From Paenibacillus sp. FSL R7-0204 (lineage in GTDB: Bacteria; Bacillota; Bacilli; Paenibacillales; Paenibacillaceae), in the NCBI RefSeq assembly GCF_038002225.1, contig NZ_JBBOCA010000001.1, positions 6,324,001-6,388,000 on the forward strand: 64,000 bases of DNA, written 5' to 3'. Positions 44,183 to 53,157 of the stretch are shown here, piece after piece (within the stretch, counting starts at the first letter, position 1; every line of letters begins with the position of its first letter). Below the pieces are notes generated by a model. The model did no database searches. It saw only the letters and a program-made list of their open reading frames with translations, and had not been told where the DNA came from. A program made the position numbers and the translations under genes.

Positions 44183-46459
44183 CTACCATGACCAATCTAC
44201 TACCGGAGCACGGTTGTACACCTCAATGACTCTTTCAGCTATCGGCTGCGGCGGTGCACTGCTATAGGAGTCTCTAGATTTCCGGTCGGCTGGAGTAATA
44301 AATTCTTCTATAGTGGGCTGATCGAACTCTTCGCTTACTGTAAGGCGCACTTCATATCTCCCCACACTGCTCAACTGCAAATTAAAGGCTGTTTTGTTCT
44401 CATTGCTGAATATCACCCAAGCTTCATCCGCAAAATTTCCGTCGTTATTAGAATCGTATCTGTACTCCCAAATACGGCGATCCAGAAAATCATAATCCGG
44501 TGAGAAGGACATATCCGTAAGCGCAGCGCTGACTATATTGCCCTGAGTGGGATCTCGATAAATCTTATTGGGAACCGAGATATAAACAACAGGCGGTTCA
44601 TCGGCAACAATCTCAAAGGTCATGCTTGTAGAGTCGCCAAACCCGGCAGTGTTCGTTACTGTAAGGGTCGCCTTGTATGTCCCAGGTTTCTTAAACAATA
44701 CATCTTTGGAGTTCATCCCTGAGAGATTTCCCAAGTATTTAATATCTGCGGCAGTACCGCCGGAAACAGGTGAAATCGTCCACTGTGTCTTGGTCTCATC
44801 AATAGGGTAATGCTCCGGGCTTCGGCTCTTACTCAATAGTGTTACTTTCCTGTTTTCTTTTTTTGTCCCCTTTACATCAATAACGGCTTTAGGAATGGGC
44901 TGGATGACATTAATTTTGGCGCTGGTTGATCCGGTCAATCCTCCGTTATCAGTTACGGTTAGGCGCACGGAATGCTGGCCGAGAGCACTTAGCGGATACC
45001 AAGTCCAGCCGAAGGGACCACTAACCGGCTCCACAGCCCCAGGTGTATTGTACTTATAATCTACAATTGTTCCGTCTGGATCATATGAATCTTTACCATA
45101 GATCAAGGTTTCTTCCCCTGCCATGACCTCTTCAGACACATCGAGTACAGCTTTAGGCGGTTTATTGTTATTGGCTGGCGGTGGTGTTGTAGGGATAGGA
45201 GAATCTGAGACTTCTACGGTTGCCTTCATTGTTTTGGACAGAGAGGATATGCTCCCCCCTGACGATACTATCGGCTTGGTGAAGCGCACGGTCACCGTGA
45301 GAGTGTACTCCTGCTTTACATTGCTGCCCCTGCTCTTCGGGATGACAAAGTTATCGAAGGTCTGTGTGCTGTTCTGAACCTTGCTGTAATCTTTCTTTGT
45401 CTTCACATCATTAGAGCCAGTCTCCTTGGCATAAAATATCCATTCCTCGATGTTAGATGAATTATTGTAAGCCAAAAGGTCTCCCTTGACTCTCAAGGAT
45501 ACCTCAGTGTCCTTCCCCTCAAACTTCGCCGGATTCGGGGAAGGCTTGAGGATGCTTACTCCGCCGTCTAGGGTGGGTTCGGTAGGTGGCGAGTAATCGA
45601 AGGAGACCGATCCAGAATAACTATATGAGGTTACCTTGGCGTCTGCCAGATAATAATAATAGCCGGTCACTTGATACCGCCGACCTTCCGCATGTCCGGA
45701 AAGATCGTGGTGACCATCATCAGGCTCAGCACGATAAATAGTATCTAAAAGACCTTTTTGAGATTCCGGAATGTAATAATCAAGGAGTATCCGTTGGTCT
45801 TTAAAATATACTTTGGTTATGTTTGGAGTTTTCTTTATATCTTTGCTAGAAAACTCCAAAACTTTAACTGATGACTGAATAATTGCTCCTGAATCAATTA
45901 CTAAATTCGATGAATTGTTAAACCATTTCAGCCCACTTGTTGTCAAATTAGACTTGGTTGTAACCAATATTCTAGGTGGATTTTCAGATGGCGTTTTCCC
46001 ATCATCTGCATTTAAGTCATAGGATTTCAATGTATCCGTTACTGCAACGTAGTCATTAATCTGCCACCGTCGCCCATCTGAATATAGCCAAATAGAATTT
46101 CCTGGGGTCGTACTAAAAGGTTGTTGAAAAGTTCCATCAAAACCCTGTACGTTGCTTATGGTTTCTGTAATACTCTTTCCCTTTAGGGTAGCTTTTATTA
46201 GGCCGTTTTCGATAGCTAAGCTTACTACTTCGTTATTTCCGCTGTACTTCAAACTGCTTGTTGATATCGAAGAAGCATTCACGCCACTTGGCAGGTCTAA
46301 ATAAAAGCTTTTTGCACTATTATTTGATCCAGTCAATCCGTTTGTAACTGGTATACTTACTGAAGCTGTCTTTGTACTAGCTGCTTGTGCGTCAGCAAAG
46401 GTCAAGAATGAAATGATAAGAGTGAAGATTAGTAGAATCAGACCAATCTTATTTTTCAT
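44183..46459 (-). CDS. Secreted PKD-domain protein (758 aa)
   Basis: An N-terminal signal peptide (KIGLILLIFTLIISFLTFADAQA) precedes a large beta-rich protein. The central and C-terminal parts contain PKD modules: NNKPPKAVLDVSEEVMAGEETLIYGKDSYDPDGTIVDYKY, AVIDVKGTKKENRKVTLLSKSRSPEH and EPPVVYISVPNKIYRDPTQG. The N-terminal 300 residues are of unknown fold and encoded by AT-rich DNA. It ends 16 bases before the 1293-aa PKD gene and starts five bases after the previous gene, so all appear co-transcribed. An adhesive or structural role at the surface is inferred. Confidence 0.78.
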   Translation of the reverse strand: MKNKIGLILLIFTLIISFLTFADAQAASTKTASVSIPVTNGLTGSNNSAKSFYLDLPSGVNASSISTSSLKYSGNNEVVSLAIENGLIKATLKGKSITETISNVQGFDGTFQQPFSTTPGNSIWLYSDGRRWQINDYVAVTDTLKSYDLNADDGKTPSENPPRILVTTKSNLTTSGLKWFNNSSNLVIDSGAIIQSSVKVLEFSSKDIKKTPNITKVYFKDQRILLDYYIPESQKGLLDTIYRAEPDDGHHDLSGHAEGRRYQVTGYYYYLADAKVTSYSYSGSVSFDYSPPTEPTLDGGVSILKPSPNPAKFEGKDTEVSLRVKGDLLAYNNSSNIEEWIFYAKETGSNDVKTKKDYSKVQNSTQTFDNFVIPKSRGSNVKQEYTLTVTVRFTKPIVSSGGSISSLSKTMKATVEVSDSPIPTTPPPANNNKPPKAVLDVSEEVMAGEETLIYGKDSYDPDGTIVDYKYNTPGAVEPVSGPFGWTWYPLSALGQHSVRLTVTDNGGLTGSTSAKINVIQPIPKAVIDVKGTKKENRKVTLLSKSRSPEHYPIDETKTQWTISPVSGGTAADIKYLGNLSGMNSKDVLFKKPGTYKATLTVTNTAGFGDSTSMTFEIVADEPPVVYISVPNKIYRDPTQGNIVSAALTDMSFSPDYDFLDRRIWEYRYDSNNDGNFADEAWVIFSNENKTAFNLQLSSVGRYEVRLTVSEEFDQPTIEEFITPADRKSRDSYSSAPPQPIAERVIEVYNRAPVVDWSW

Positions 46460-46464
46460 TTCTC

Positions 46465-47109
46465 TTACTCCTCACGATTCACAATAAATTTTTCTGTTTT
46501 ACTCCCTTTGACGTTTAGCCAAATCACAAAATGATCAAATTTCGTTCCTGAATACATTAGACCTTGATACGTAGTGAATTTTTCTCCAGGTTTCAAGCTC
46601 CAATCCCAGATAGCTTCCTTGTCGTTTTTCTTCTTTACCTTTACTCTTGGCATAGTTTCTGCAAGAATACCACCATCAGTTAAAGCTAATCTCCATTTTG
46701 GATCGGGACTGTTTGCTGTCTGTTCAATTACTGTTTCCCCTTTGTTTTCCATTGTTATTTTGGTCCAAACAAAGTAATTTCCTGTACCTGTATACCCGTA
46801 TTTTTTAATTAGAGACTGAGCATCCTTGGAATTTTTATCATAAATCATTATCTTCTCCAACGTATAACTCAATCCCCCAGCTGTAACCGTAACCGGTAGC
46901 TCCACATCCTTAACTAATCCATACTTCGAGAGATTATCCCTCATTACTGGTGCTGTTGACTGAGCAGTTGGAGCCGCCGTAGCCTTCACCCCCGCAGCAC
47001 TAACATCCCCCCCAGGAACAACTGCCGGACCGGCCAACAAGGCCACTGCCAGAAAAGCTTTTACTGCTGTTCTCCCCGCCATTGTCTTGCTAATCTTCAA
47101 CTTCGTCAT
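46465..47109 (-). CDS. Secreted protein of unknown function (214 aa)
   Basis: A Sec signal (AVKAFLAVALLAGPAVVPGGDVSAA) is followed by a single compact beta-rich domain: LPVTVTAGGLSYTLEKIMIYDKNSKDAQSLIKKYGYTG, then YFVWTKITMENKGETVIEQT and DHFVIWLNVKGSK. This arrangement resembles DUF4352/telomeric-repeat-like secreted Ig domains found in Bacillota, but I cannot name the family with certainty. It starts 63 bases after a pseudopilin-like gene and five bases before a PKD gene. Its DNA is AT-richer than the upstream Tad genes. Confidence 0.7.
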   Translation of the reverse strand: MTKLKISKTMAGRTAVKAFLAVALLAGPAVVPGGDVSAAGVKATAAPTAQSTAPVMRDNLSKYGLVKDVELPVTVTAGGLSYTLEKIMIYDKNSKDAQSLIKKYGYTGTGNYFVWTKITMENKGETVIEQTANSPDPKWRLALTDGGILAETMPRVKVKKKNDKEAIWDWSLKPGEKFTTYQGLMYSGTKFDHFVIWLNVKGSKTEKFIVNREE

Positions 47110-47172
47110 AATTAACCTCTCCCTTAGTTTTCATAGTTTTGCACCTTCATCAACCGCATCAGTCGGATGCTT

Positions 47173-47670
47173 TTACCGGTTCATTCTATATTCCTGAACT
47201 GCCGGTACTGTAATGGCCTCTTGAACCTTGCTTCTGGAGATCAGCACCGGGTGCTGCGTTTGAATCACGGCGATAACCGAAGGACCTTGTATGTATTTGG
47301 TGATACCGTAAGTACTGTCCTCGTAGAGCAGCGGGAAAGTATCGCCCGTAGATTCATCCACGACGTCGAACTTAACGATCTTCACTTGAGCCTGAAGCCG
47401 GCTCCCCACTAAGGGGGATAAGCCGTCATCCAGTCCCAGATTACTCTGCAGAGTGTGGCGGAAGGTGGCATAAGCCTCAGCGGGATCAATAACCAGACGG
47501 CCTTGGGCCCTCGCTGCTTCGTTCAACTCCTGTGATGCGTCATGGACGGCCATATTATTGGCATCCTTAAGCATGCTGCGCACCGTGTCCCATTCCTGAT
47601 TCTGAATCTGAAAAAACCAGGAATAAATAAAGATCAACAGGACAAAGGCCAGCTTAATAATATAATCCAT
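47173..47670 (-). CDS. Small membrane-anchored pseudopilin-like protein (165 aa)
   Basis: The first 20 residues are a hydrophobic helix (DYIIKLAFVLLIFIYSWFFQIQ) followed by an amphipathic segment and a beta-rich domain, as in pseudopilins and TadE-like minor subunits. No family is recognised with certainty. It directly follows a second such protein and the two small candidate pilins in the Tad-like operon. A role as a minor pilus subunit or initiation-complex component is inferred from size, topology and position. Confidence 0.65.
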   Translation of the reverse strand: MDYIIKLAFVLLIFIYSWFFQIQNQEWDTVRSMLKDANNMAVHDASQELNEAARAQGRLVIDPAEAYATFRHTLQSNLGLDDGLSPLVGSRLQAQVKIVKFDVVDESTGDTFPLLYEDSTYGITKYIQGPSVIAVIQTQHPVLISRSKVQEAITVPAVQEYRMNR

Positions 47671-47690
47671 AGGTTAGCTTCATCCCTTAA

Positions 47691-48071
47691 TTAATCGAGA
47701 TATTCGCTCATGATCGAGCCATGGCCATAGTACTGTGACGGCTGGGATACGCCGGAGAAATTGTAGGGGAACAGGTTTACCCGCGGCGCGGTCACATACA
47801 CATCAATCCGCTGTTTACGCTCAAGGATCACTTCTGTTCCGCTGGTGATCTTAATCGAGCCTTCTGGAAATCCTACAGCCTTCAGGTTCGAAATAACCTC
47901 AGCCTTCATAGAGGCAGTGACCATCCCTTCTGTCGCCGCCTTTTGTGTAATATACGAGGTGTTGGCCTTAACCTGCAGATCGAGCAGATAATCGATGTAC
48001 GTAAAAATCGGCTGCAGGATAATAAATAGCACCAGCCACATGAACAAGGCCCGGAGGACGGTTGCCTTCAA
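47691..48071 (-). CDS. Small membrane-anchored pseudopilin-like protein (126 aa)
   Basis: The start is TTG with AGGAGG eight bases upstream. A membrane helix LFMWLVLFIILQPIFTYI is followed by a helical and a beta segment (MKAEVISNLKAVGFPEGSIKITSG, then ILERKQRIDVYVTAP), the layout of TadE-type and type II/IV pseudopilins. Function is inferred from its position between the candidate pilins and the secreted proteins. It is followed 20 bases later by the 165-aa pseudopilin-like gene. Confidence 0.65.
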   Translation of the reverse strand: MKATVLRALFMWLVLFIILQPIFTYIDYLLDLQVKANTSYITQKAATEGMVTASMKAEVISNLKAVGFPEGSIKITSGTEVILERKQRIDVYVTAPRVNLFPYNFSGVSQPSQYYGHGSIMSEYLD

Positions 48072-48086
48072 GTGCAGCGCCTCCTT

Positions 48087-48230
48087 TTAATATTTCTCGA
48101 CAGCTTTGACATGGGTGATAATATCATCCTGGCTGCCGCCGATAATGCTTGTAGCCCCAGCGATAAAAATCCCGGCAATCACAAAGCCAATTGCCAGAAA
48201 CAGCGCGACGGAAATCGAGTCCTTCTTCAT
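48087..48230 (-). CDS. Candidate Flp-type pilin 2 (47 aa)
   Basis: This very short gene encodes MKKDSISVALFLAIGFVIAG, then FIAGATSIIGG and a polar tail ending HVKAVEKY. Its N-terminus is nearly the same as that of the next gene upstream (MKKDxIS..LF.AIGF), so the two are tandem paralogues. The stop TAA overlaps the ribosome site of the following gene. The hydrophobic first half fits a pilin-like helix. There is no obvious classical Flp processing motif, so its processing is uncertain. Position between tadC and pseudopilin genes supports a structural role. Confidence 0.7.
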   Translation of the reverse strand: MKKDSISVALFLAIGFVIAGIFIAGATSIIGGSQDDIITHVKAVEKY

Positions 48231-48235
48231 CTCTA

Positions 48236-48445
48236 TTAAACCAAAGGGCCAGCGATTGTGTACGTTATTGCCGCTTCCACAGCATCTGCGGGCTGAACCA
48301 GACTAACCTTCGGGATTTCAGGTCTGTTGTCATCCGCTTTATCGATTACGTCCCTTACCACAGGAATCAATACAGCAATTACGATAGCCACACACAGGAA
48401 CCCGATAGCGATAAACAAACCAGTCGAAATAGCGTCTTTTTTCAT
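48236..48445 (-). CDS. Candidate Flp-type pilin 1 (69 aa)
   Basis: This gene encodes MKKDAISTGLFIAIGFLCVA, a long hydrophobic helix and a Pro/acidic tail (DKADDNRPEIPKVSLVQ, then ADAVEAAITYTIAG). It is a paralogue of the 47-aa gene five bases downstream. GGGAG lies upstream of the ATG. Small size, one N-terminal helix and location within a Tad operon are all as for Flp pilins, yet no canonical prepilin cleavage site is evident, so it may be a new pilin class or a membrane accessory. An AT-rich 100-base leader separates it from tadC. Confidence 0.72.
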   Translation of the reverse strand: MKKDAISTGLFIAIGFLCVAIVIAVLIPVVRDVIDKADDNRPEIPKVSLVQPADAVEAAITYTIAGPLV

Positions 48446-48545
48446 TGTTAATATCTCCCTTTTGATTTTATATTTTTAATGGCTGCTTGAATATAACAAA
48501 TTTTTCATTTGGTTCATTTTCTTGCTGCCAGCCTGCCTGAACTGG

Positions 48546-49418
48546 TCATTGGAACATCCCTACGCCGTTAAAATTCCCTTTGATCAGCATAATGTACTGC
48601 ATTGCCAGCGACACAATCATCAGAAAGGTAGCAATTGACGGAACAACATTGATGATCGTGGAGAGGTCCCCGATAAAGGACCACTTCTTCAGATATTGGT
48701 CACTTGAGATTTTGGTAATAATTTTGCCCTGCTCCTGCAGATACTTCGCTGCTTCATGGTCATCATCCATCCCCTCTGTCGCAAGCAGAATCGAGCGGAT
48801 ATCGTTGATAAACATATGGTTCTCCGGGAATTTGCTGCAAAACCATTCAATGGCCAGCTCCGTCCCCTCATCCACCGCCCGCTCCGAAAGCTCATACAGA
48901 TCCTGCCGGATGTAACTGAAATGGTTGGCCGTCCCGGCGCAGAAGGCGCCAAATTCCACATATCCCCGTTTACGTAGACGGTTGTTCTCATAGAGGCGGA
49001 TGAAGGAGATCAGCTCTCCGTCTTTTTGAATCAGTGTCTTCTGATGCAGCCAGCTCAGCACCCAGCCAAACGGCAGCACCCGCTGTGGACTGGTAATCAC
49101 GAGAATCAGCAGAGCAATCAGAGGATCGTATATGGACACTCTCTCTGAGCGTACGAAGTCTCCCGTTGCCTGAATCAGCAGATAGAGAAAGGCCGCCGAA
49201 TATCGGAATAATGTGATTTTGGCTGCGGATATAGAGAGTCCGCTCTGGCCCAGCAATTGCTGCAGCCGCTCATTTTGTACACGTTCCCCAAAAACCTTCC
49301 ACTGCTGGCCCAGACGGAGCACATACCGTTCCTGACGGCTGCTGCTGCTGACAAAGACCAGTAACGCAAGATACACAATACCTGTTACAGCTATCAAAAG
49401 TAGTAATCTATCCATCAT
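48546..49418 (-). CDS. TadC-like type II secretion/pilus inner-membrane protein
   Basis: This 290-aa protein has several membrane segments (LLLLIAVTGIVYLALLVF at the N-terminus and IINVVPSIATFLMIVSLAM near the C-terminus) and a cytoplasmic four-helix F-domain around FAGTANHFSYIRQDLYELSERAVDEGTELAIEWF. With TadB it would form the platform moved by the CpaF/TadA ATPase. It lies eight bases after the tadB-like gene. Sequence is divergent from classical TadC, so the assignment rests on topology and order. Confidence 0.8.
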   Translation of the reverse strand: MMDRLLLLIAVTGIVYLALLVFVSSSSRQERYVLRLGQQWKVFGERVQNERLQQLLGQSGLSISAAKITLFRYSAAFLYLLIQATGDFVRSERVSIYDPLIALLILVITSPQRVLPFGWVLSWLHQKTLIQKDGELISFIRLYENNRLRKRGYVEFGAFCAGTANHFSYIRQDLYELSERAVDEGTELAIEWFCSKFPENHMFINDIRSILLATEGMDDDHEAAKYLQEQGKIITKISSDQYLKKWSFIGDLSTIINVVPSIATFLMIVSLAMQYIMLIKGNFNGVGMFQ

Positions 49419-49426
49419 TCATCACC

Positions 49427-50476
49427 TTAATGGTAGTCCAGTCTGGGTCTGGCGAGGATGGTACTGATCATGAACGAGATGAATAGGCCCGTAAGGATCA
49501 CCATCATAAATGTAAGTCCAATCGTTGTTTCGAACTGCAATTTGAAATACACATCCGGCTTCAGCATGTACATAAACGTTCCCACAGAAGACACCAGCAC
49601 AATCAGATTACCGTACAGCCCCAGGCTGATCGCATCCCTGCTGCTGGCCTTTACCGTCAGAATGGTCTCCCGTTGCTGCTCCATTGAGCGGTTAAGCGTC
49701 ATGAATGAGCTTTTGAGATAACGGGTGCCCTCCTTCTCGCAATAGAGCAGGTCTGATACGAATTCTACGGCAAACGTCGTGCCAATCGCTCCGGCAAAAC
49801 GCCCCGCTTCCTCATTTAGCTCCCGTTCATTGCTATAGCCGGCGAACGCTGTTCCCAGCAGCCTCAAGGGCGTCTTCAGCACATTCTCCACCGGCAGCAA
49901 GTCACTAGTCTTGGACAAAATAGAATCCGCAGACAAATGCGTGAATTTGGTGGCGATTTTGATCACATCGAGCAGATCGTAGCTCCCGCGCACCTTGCGC
50001 TGGGCATAGGTATATCTCATCCGAAGATAAGGAATACAAGCGGAGAGAACCGCCAGGAACAGCGGAAGCCGCCAAGCATTCGCCATAGGTGCACCGTCAT
50101 TCAACACCATGCCTTCCAGAAAAGGATTGCTGAAGCTCATCTGCCCCGGCAGCTCTTTGAGAGTCAGCAGACTCGATAGGAATACCCCGAGGAACAGCAT
50201 GCCTGAACGGGTGACGAAGCGCAGCACACTGATGCCCGGCTCATATCGCTTATGGGCAAAATACAGCAGATCATCCAGATGGCGGTACAGCCACATTTTC
50301 CTCTTCGCGCTACTGACCTTCTTGCCGAACAAGCTCATCCGCAGATTCATCCGCAGATCCAGCTTTTGCCCCCACTGCCATAGATGCCGCTCAATCAACG
50401 GCTTGACCAGCAGCCACAGTCCGCCTGCAACGAGCAGGTGAAGCACAAGCTGGATGATATAGAACAACAGCTCCAC
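49427..50476 (-). CDS. TadB-like type II secretion/pilus inner-membrane protein
   Basis: This 349-aa protein has membrane segments at its N-terminus, at MLFLGVFLSSLLTL and near the C-terminus (IGLTFMMVILTGLFISFMIS), with a helical F-domain (VRGSYDLLDVIKIATKFTHLSADSILSKTSDLL, then FAVEFVSDLLYCEKEGTRYLKSSFMTLNRSMEQQRETIL). It precedes the TadC-like gene and follows the ATPase gene. The start is GTG after GAGGAGGGAG. TadB is assigned mainly from order and architecture. Confidence 0.8.
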   Translation of the reverse strand: MELLFYIIQLVLHLLVAGGLWLLVKPLIERHLWQWGQKLDLRMNLRMSLFGKKVSSAKRKMWLYRHLDDLLYFAHKRYEPGISVLRFVTRSGMLFLGVFLSSLLTLKELPGQMSFSNPFLEGMVLNDGAPMANAWRLPLFLAVLSACIPYLRMRYTYAQRKVRGSYDLLDVIKIATKFTHLSADSILSKTSDLLPVENVLKTPLRLLGTAFAGYSNERELNEEAGRFAGAIGTTFAVEFVSDLLYCEKEGTRYLKSSFMTLNRSMEQQRETILTVKASSRDAISLGLYGNLIVLVSSVGTFMYMLKPDVYFKLQFETTIGLTFMMVILTGLFISFMISTILARPRLDYH

Positions 50477-50492
50477 AGGGCACTCCCTCCTC

Positions 50493-52067
50493 TCATTCGT
50501 TCAAAACGATTTTGGACTTTAGACTTTCCTTCAGCGGGTCAATCATCGGTTTCTGTGCAGCGAGATGTCCAAGCTCTTGCAGCAGCATCCGTGCCGCTCG
50601 GGCATTCTTCTTCTTCATCTTGTCGATCAACGCCTGGGTCAGCTTGTCATTATAGGTCCAGCCCGCCTGCTCCGGTTCCCAGCGCATCAGATCATTGGCG
50701 AAGACTGAATTACTGGCCTCTTCATAAAAGACCTCGGAGATCCGCGCCAGCCGTTTCTTACCATCCGGGACACTCTCCAGAATAAACACCAGCTCACAGG
50801 ATTTCAGCGCTGAGATTAAATGCCCCTTCAGACTGCCGCCAATCCGTGTAGATACAGCGAACGCCCCCTGATATGGAACATCCTCCGAATCTACGGTATG
50901 AAAAGTACCGGTAATGCCGTCATAGCCCTTCTCGCCGCTCCACAGATAGAATTCCCATTCGTTATATCTCATTTCTGTCATGTAGAGAATGTTCGGGTCA
51001 TGCCGCAGCGACTCCACTCCGACCTCCATCAATTCCTCATTAGAAGCCTGAATGGGAATAATCCGGTGGCCTTTGATCTGATAAGGTAAAATCGACTCCG
51101 GGTGCTTCTCGATCATCACGACGCCCATACAGGAGGAGGAGCCGAGCAGCTGCTCGCCGACAATCGTGTTGGCAAACGTGGTTTTACCCGAGCCTACGGC
51201 ACCCGCAATAATCGTGTTGCGAAACGTCCCGGTAAGCGCCCGAATCAGATCAATCGCTTCCGCAGGAATACATTCCGTGCCGGCCTGATCATCCAAATCC
51301 AGAAATTCAACGACCTGCCGCCGCAGCGAGATGGTAGTGAAGCCCTCCCAGACCCGCGGGGAGACCCAGATGGCTAGACGGATGAACCGGCCGGGCCAGA
51401 GGGGATCATCCATTTTGAATTCCACGGAAGGATTATCCTTGTTCAGCTTCTTGCCCGGATCGCTTTTGAGGAGAGAGCGCTTAAGCTGCTCCACCCGGTC
51501 GAGCGAAGGCATCTCATAGGGATACGCCACAAACCTCCCCTGATGGTTATAAAAAATTTGCCGCCCGATCATCTGCAGTCCGGTAGATTCGCTGTAGGCC
51601 CGGTCTGTGAACCAGCGGTAAGCAGGACCGAAGCCCTTCCATTCATGAAACAGCGCTTCAGCGGCTGTGCGGTAAGCCTCCGGCACTTTCCCGGTAAACG
51701 GGGTCCGGCGCAGATATTTCTCAATCTCGTTCATGAAAAAGCTGACCGCCTGCGGATCACCAACCAGCGCCTTCGCATTCAGTTCGAAATAGCCGTCATC
51801 CTCACGCTCCAGCCCGGCGTTCATTTCACTTTTCATGGTGTGCAGGAAGCTGTAGAAGTCCACTTTGCCGGGTTTGCTGGTACGCAGTACGCTCTGCTTC
51901 AGTGAGAATAGCCGTCTGCTCTGCGTTCCGTCCGCCAGTCCAGGCACTGCCTGTAAGCTCTCATCCCGCTGCCCCTGCCTCCTTCCCTGCTCAGGGTCCA
52001 GCGGAGTCCATCCGGACAGCACACGCTTCTGCTGCAACGGAAAGCTATCATCCTTGTTGTTCATCAT
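50493..52067 (-). CDS. CpaF/TadA-like pilus secretion ATPase
   Basis: This 524-aa hexameric motor ATPase would power assembly of the pilus or secretion apparatus. Walker A is GAVGSGKTTFANTIVGE, the Walker B region is ILYMTEMRYNEWEFYLWSG with the Glu-Met-Arg core, and the His box reads GITGTFHTVDSEDV. An N-terminal accessory region of about 150 residues includes low-complexity positions. Its ATG overlaps the stop of the TadZ-like gene (ATGA). Compared with classical CpaF the Walker B context is divergent. Confidence 0.9.
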   Translation of the reverse strand: MMNNKDDSFPLQQKRVLSGWTPLDPEQGRRQGQRDESLQAVPGLADGTQSRRLFSLKQSVLRTSKPGKVDFYSFLHTMKSEMNAGLEREDDGYFELNAKALVGDPQAVSFFMNEIEKYLRRTPFTGKVPEAYRTAAEALFHEWKGFGPAYRWFTDRAYSESTGLQMIGRQIFYNHQGRFVAYPYEMPSLDRVEQLKRSLLKSDPGKKLNKDNPSVEFKMDDPLWPGRFIRLAIWVSPRVWEGFTTISLRRQVVEFLDLDDQAGTECIPAEAIDLIRALTGTFRNTIIAGAVGSGKTTFANTIVGEQLLGSSSCMGVVMIEKHPESILPYQIKGHRIIPIQASNEELMEVGVESLRHDPNILYMTEMRYNEWEFYLWSGEKGYDGITGTFHTVDSEDVPYQGAFAVSTRIGGSLKGHLISALKSCELVFILESVPDGKKRLARISEVFYEEASNSVFANDLMRWEPEQAGWTYNDKLTQALIDKMKKKNARAARMLLQELGHLAAQKPMIDPLKESLKSKIVLNE

Positions 52068-53134
52068 TGAAATATCCCCTTCTTACGGGTTTCCTGGGCG
52101 AGGCCCAGTGATACAAGCAGTGCGTGGACCTTATCGTCCACTTGCTGAAGCTCTTTTTTGCCCAGTGGCAGACTCTCCGGAAAAGATGGATAATACGGCA
52201 GCTCCAGCAGAAGCTCGCTTCCAAAACGCAGAGCCAGGCTCTTCGGTGACGTTAACTCTTCCACATTGCTGCGGTTGATAATCCACTGGAAGTCCTGCGG
52301 ATGCAGGTCCATGTGTCCGGCCAGCTCCATCAGGGGCTGCAGCCTGTATTCATGCCTCGGGTGTGTTACGATCATGCGCAGCACCGACTTCTGCATCCCC
52401 ACATACCACGCGGCGCTCTCGGGAATCGATCCGAAGTCCGCAATCACCACATCTGCGCTTTCACTTGCTCTCGCCAGCAGATATTCGATCTCCTCCTCCT
52501 GATAATCTTGGGCGCTTAGATAATCGAAGTTCCCGGGCAGATAGGCATAGCCTTCCTGCTTCACCAGCGCGTTGAAGTCCTCATCATGCAGCATTTTACC
52601 GGTAATCCGCGGCCGCAGCCTGTCCAGACTAACCGCCGTCTTCCGGTCATAGCCCGGATCGTACAGATCGAGACCCAGCATAATGACCCGCAGCCCTGAA
52701 GCAGCAATTCTTCTGGCGAACAGCTTGGCAATACTCGTGCAGCCAATACCTGGCCCCGAGCCGAAGAAGCCTACTACATTACCGCTCTCCTTATGCTCAT
52801 CTTCGAGCATATAGCGCAGCTTATCGATGATGGCCGCTGAGGTTGAGCGCGGGGGCATGAAAAATATGCCAAGACTCTCACACTGCATATGTATAGCCTG
52901 GTAACCCCGCACCCCTTTGTGCAAATAGATGTACAAAATCGAAGAGTCCGGATACCTGACTCTCAGCTCTCTTAATTCCGCTACCGGCACCTGCTCGCTC
53001 GTTACCATTAACAGATGCCCTCCGGCATGCTCAGGCTCAGGCAGCACACTTTGGGCAATAACGGTGAATCCTGCCAGCTTAATCTCATTGATCGTCAGCT
53101 GATCTATGCCCAAACTGAATATTCTCAAGTTCAT
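52064..53134 (-). CDS. TadZ/CpaE-like ATPase-fold protein with degenerate Walker A
   Basis: This 356-aa protein has an N-terminal receiver-like domain (LAGFTVIAQSVLPEPEHAGGHLLMVTS, SSILYIYLHKG) and a ParA/MinD-like domain: VVGFFGSGPGIGCTSIAKLFARRIAASGLRVIMLGLDLYDP. The P-loop reads GSGPGIGCTS and lacks the usual lysines of GGVGKS/T. TadZ/CpaE proteins localise the pilus at the cell pole. ATG at 53134 follows GGGAGAGG. It lies between CpaB and CpaF, as expected for a Tad locus. Confidence 0.82.
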   Translation of the reverse strand: MNLRIFSLGIDQLTINEIKLAGFTVIAQSVLPEPEHAGGHLLMVTSEQVPVAELRELRVRYPDSSILYIYLHKGVRGYQAIHMQCESLGIFFMPPRSTSAAIIDKLRYMLEDEHKESGNVVGFFGSGPGIGCTSIAKLFARRIAASGLRVIMLGLDLYDPGYDRKTAVSLDRLRPRITGKMLHDEDFNALVKQEGYAYLPGNFDYLSAQDYQEEEIEYLLARASESADVVIADFGSIPESAAWYVGMQKSVLRMIVTHPRHEYRLQPLMELAGHMDLHPQDFQWIINRSNVEELTSPKSLALRFGSELLLELPYYPSFPESLPLGKKELQQVDDKVHALLVSLGLAQETRKKGIFQ

Positions 53135-53157
53135 TCCTCTCCCTTCAGTCTTCTCTT

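Noticed and set aside
47168..47182. GCTTTTACCGG at the end of a pseudopilin-like gene as a third copy of the repeat near 54100
   Set aside because: Only about eleven bases match and it lies within coding sequence; chance is more likely.
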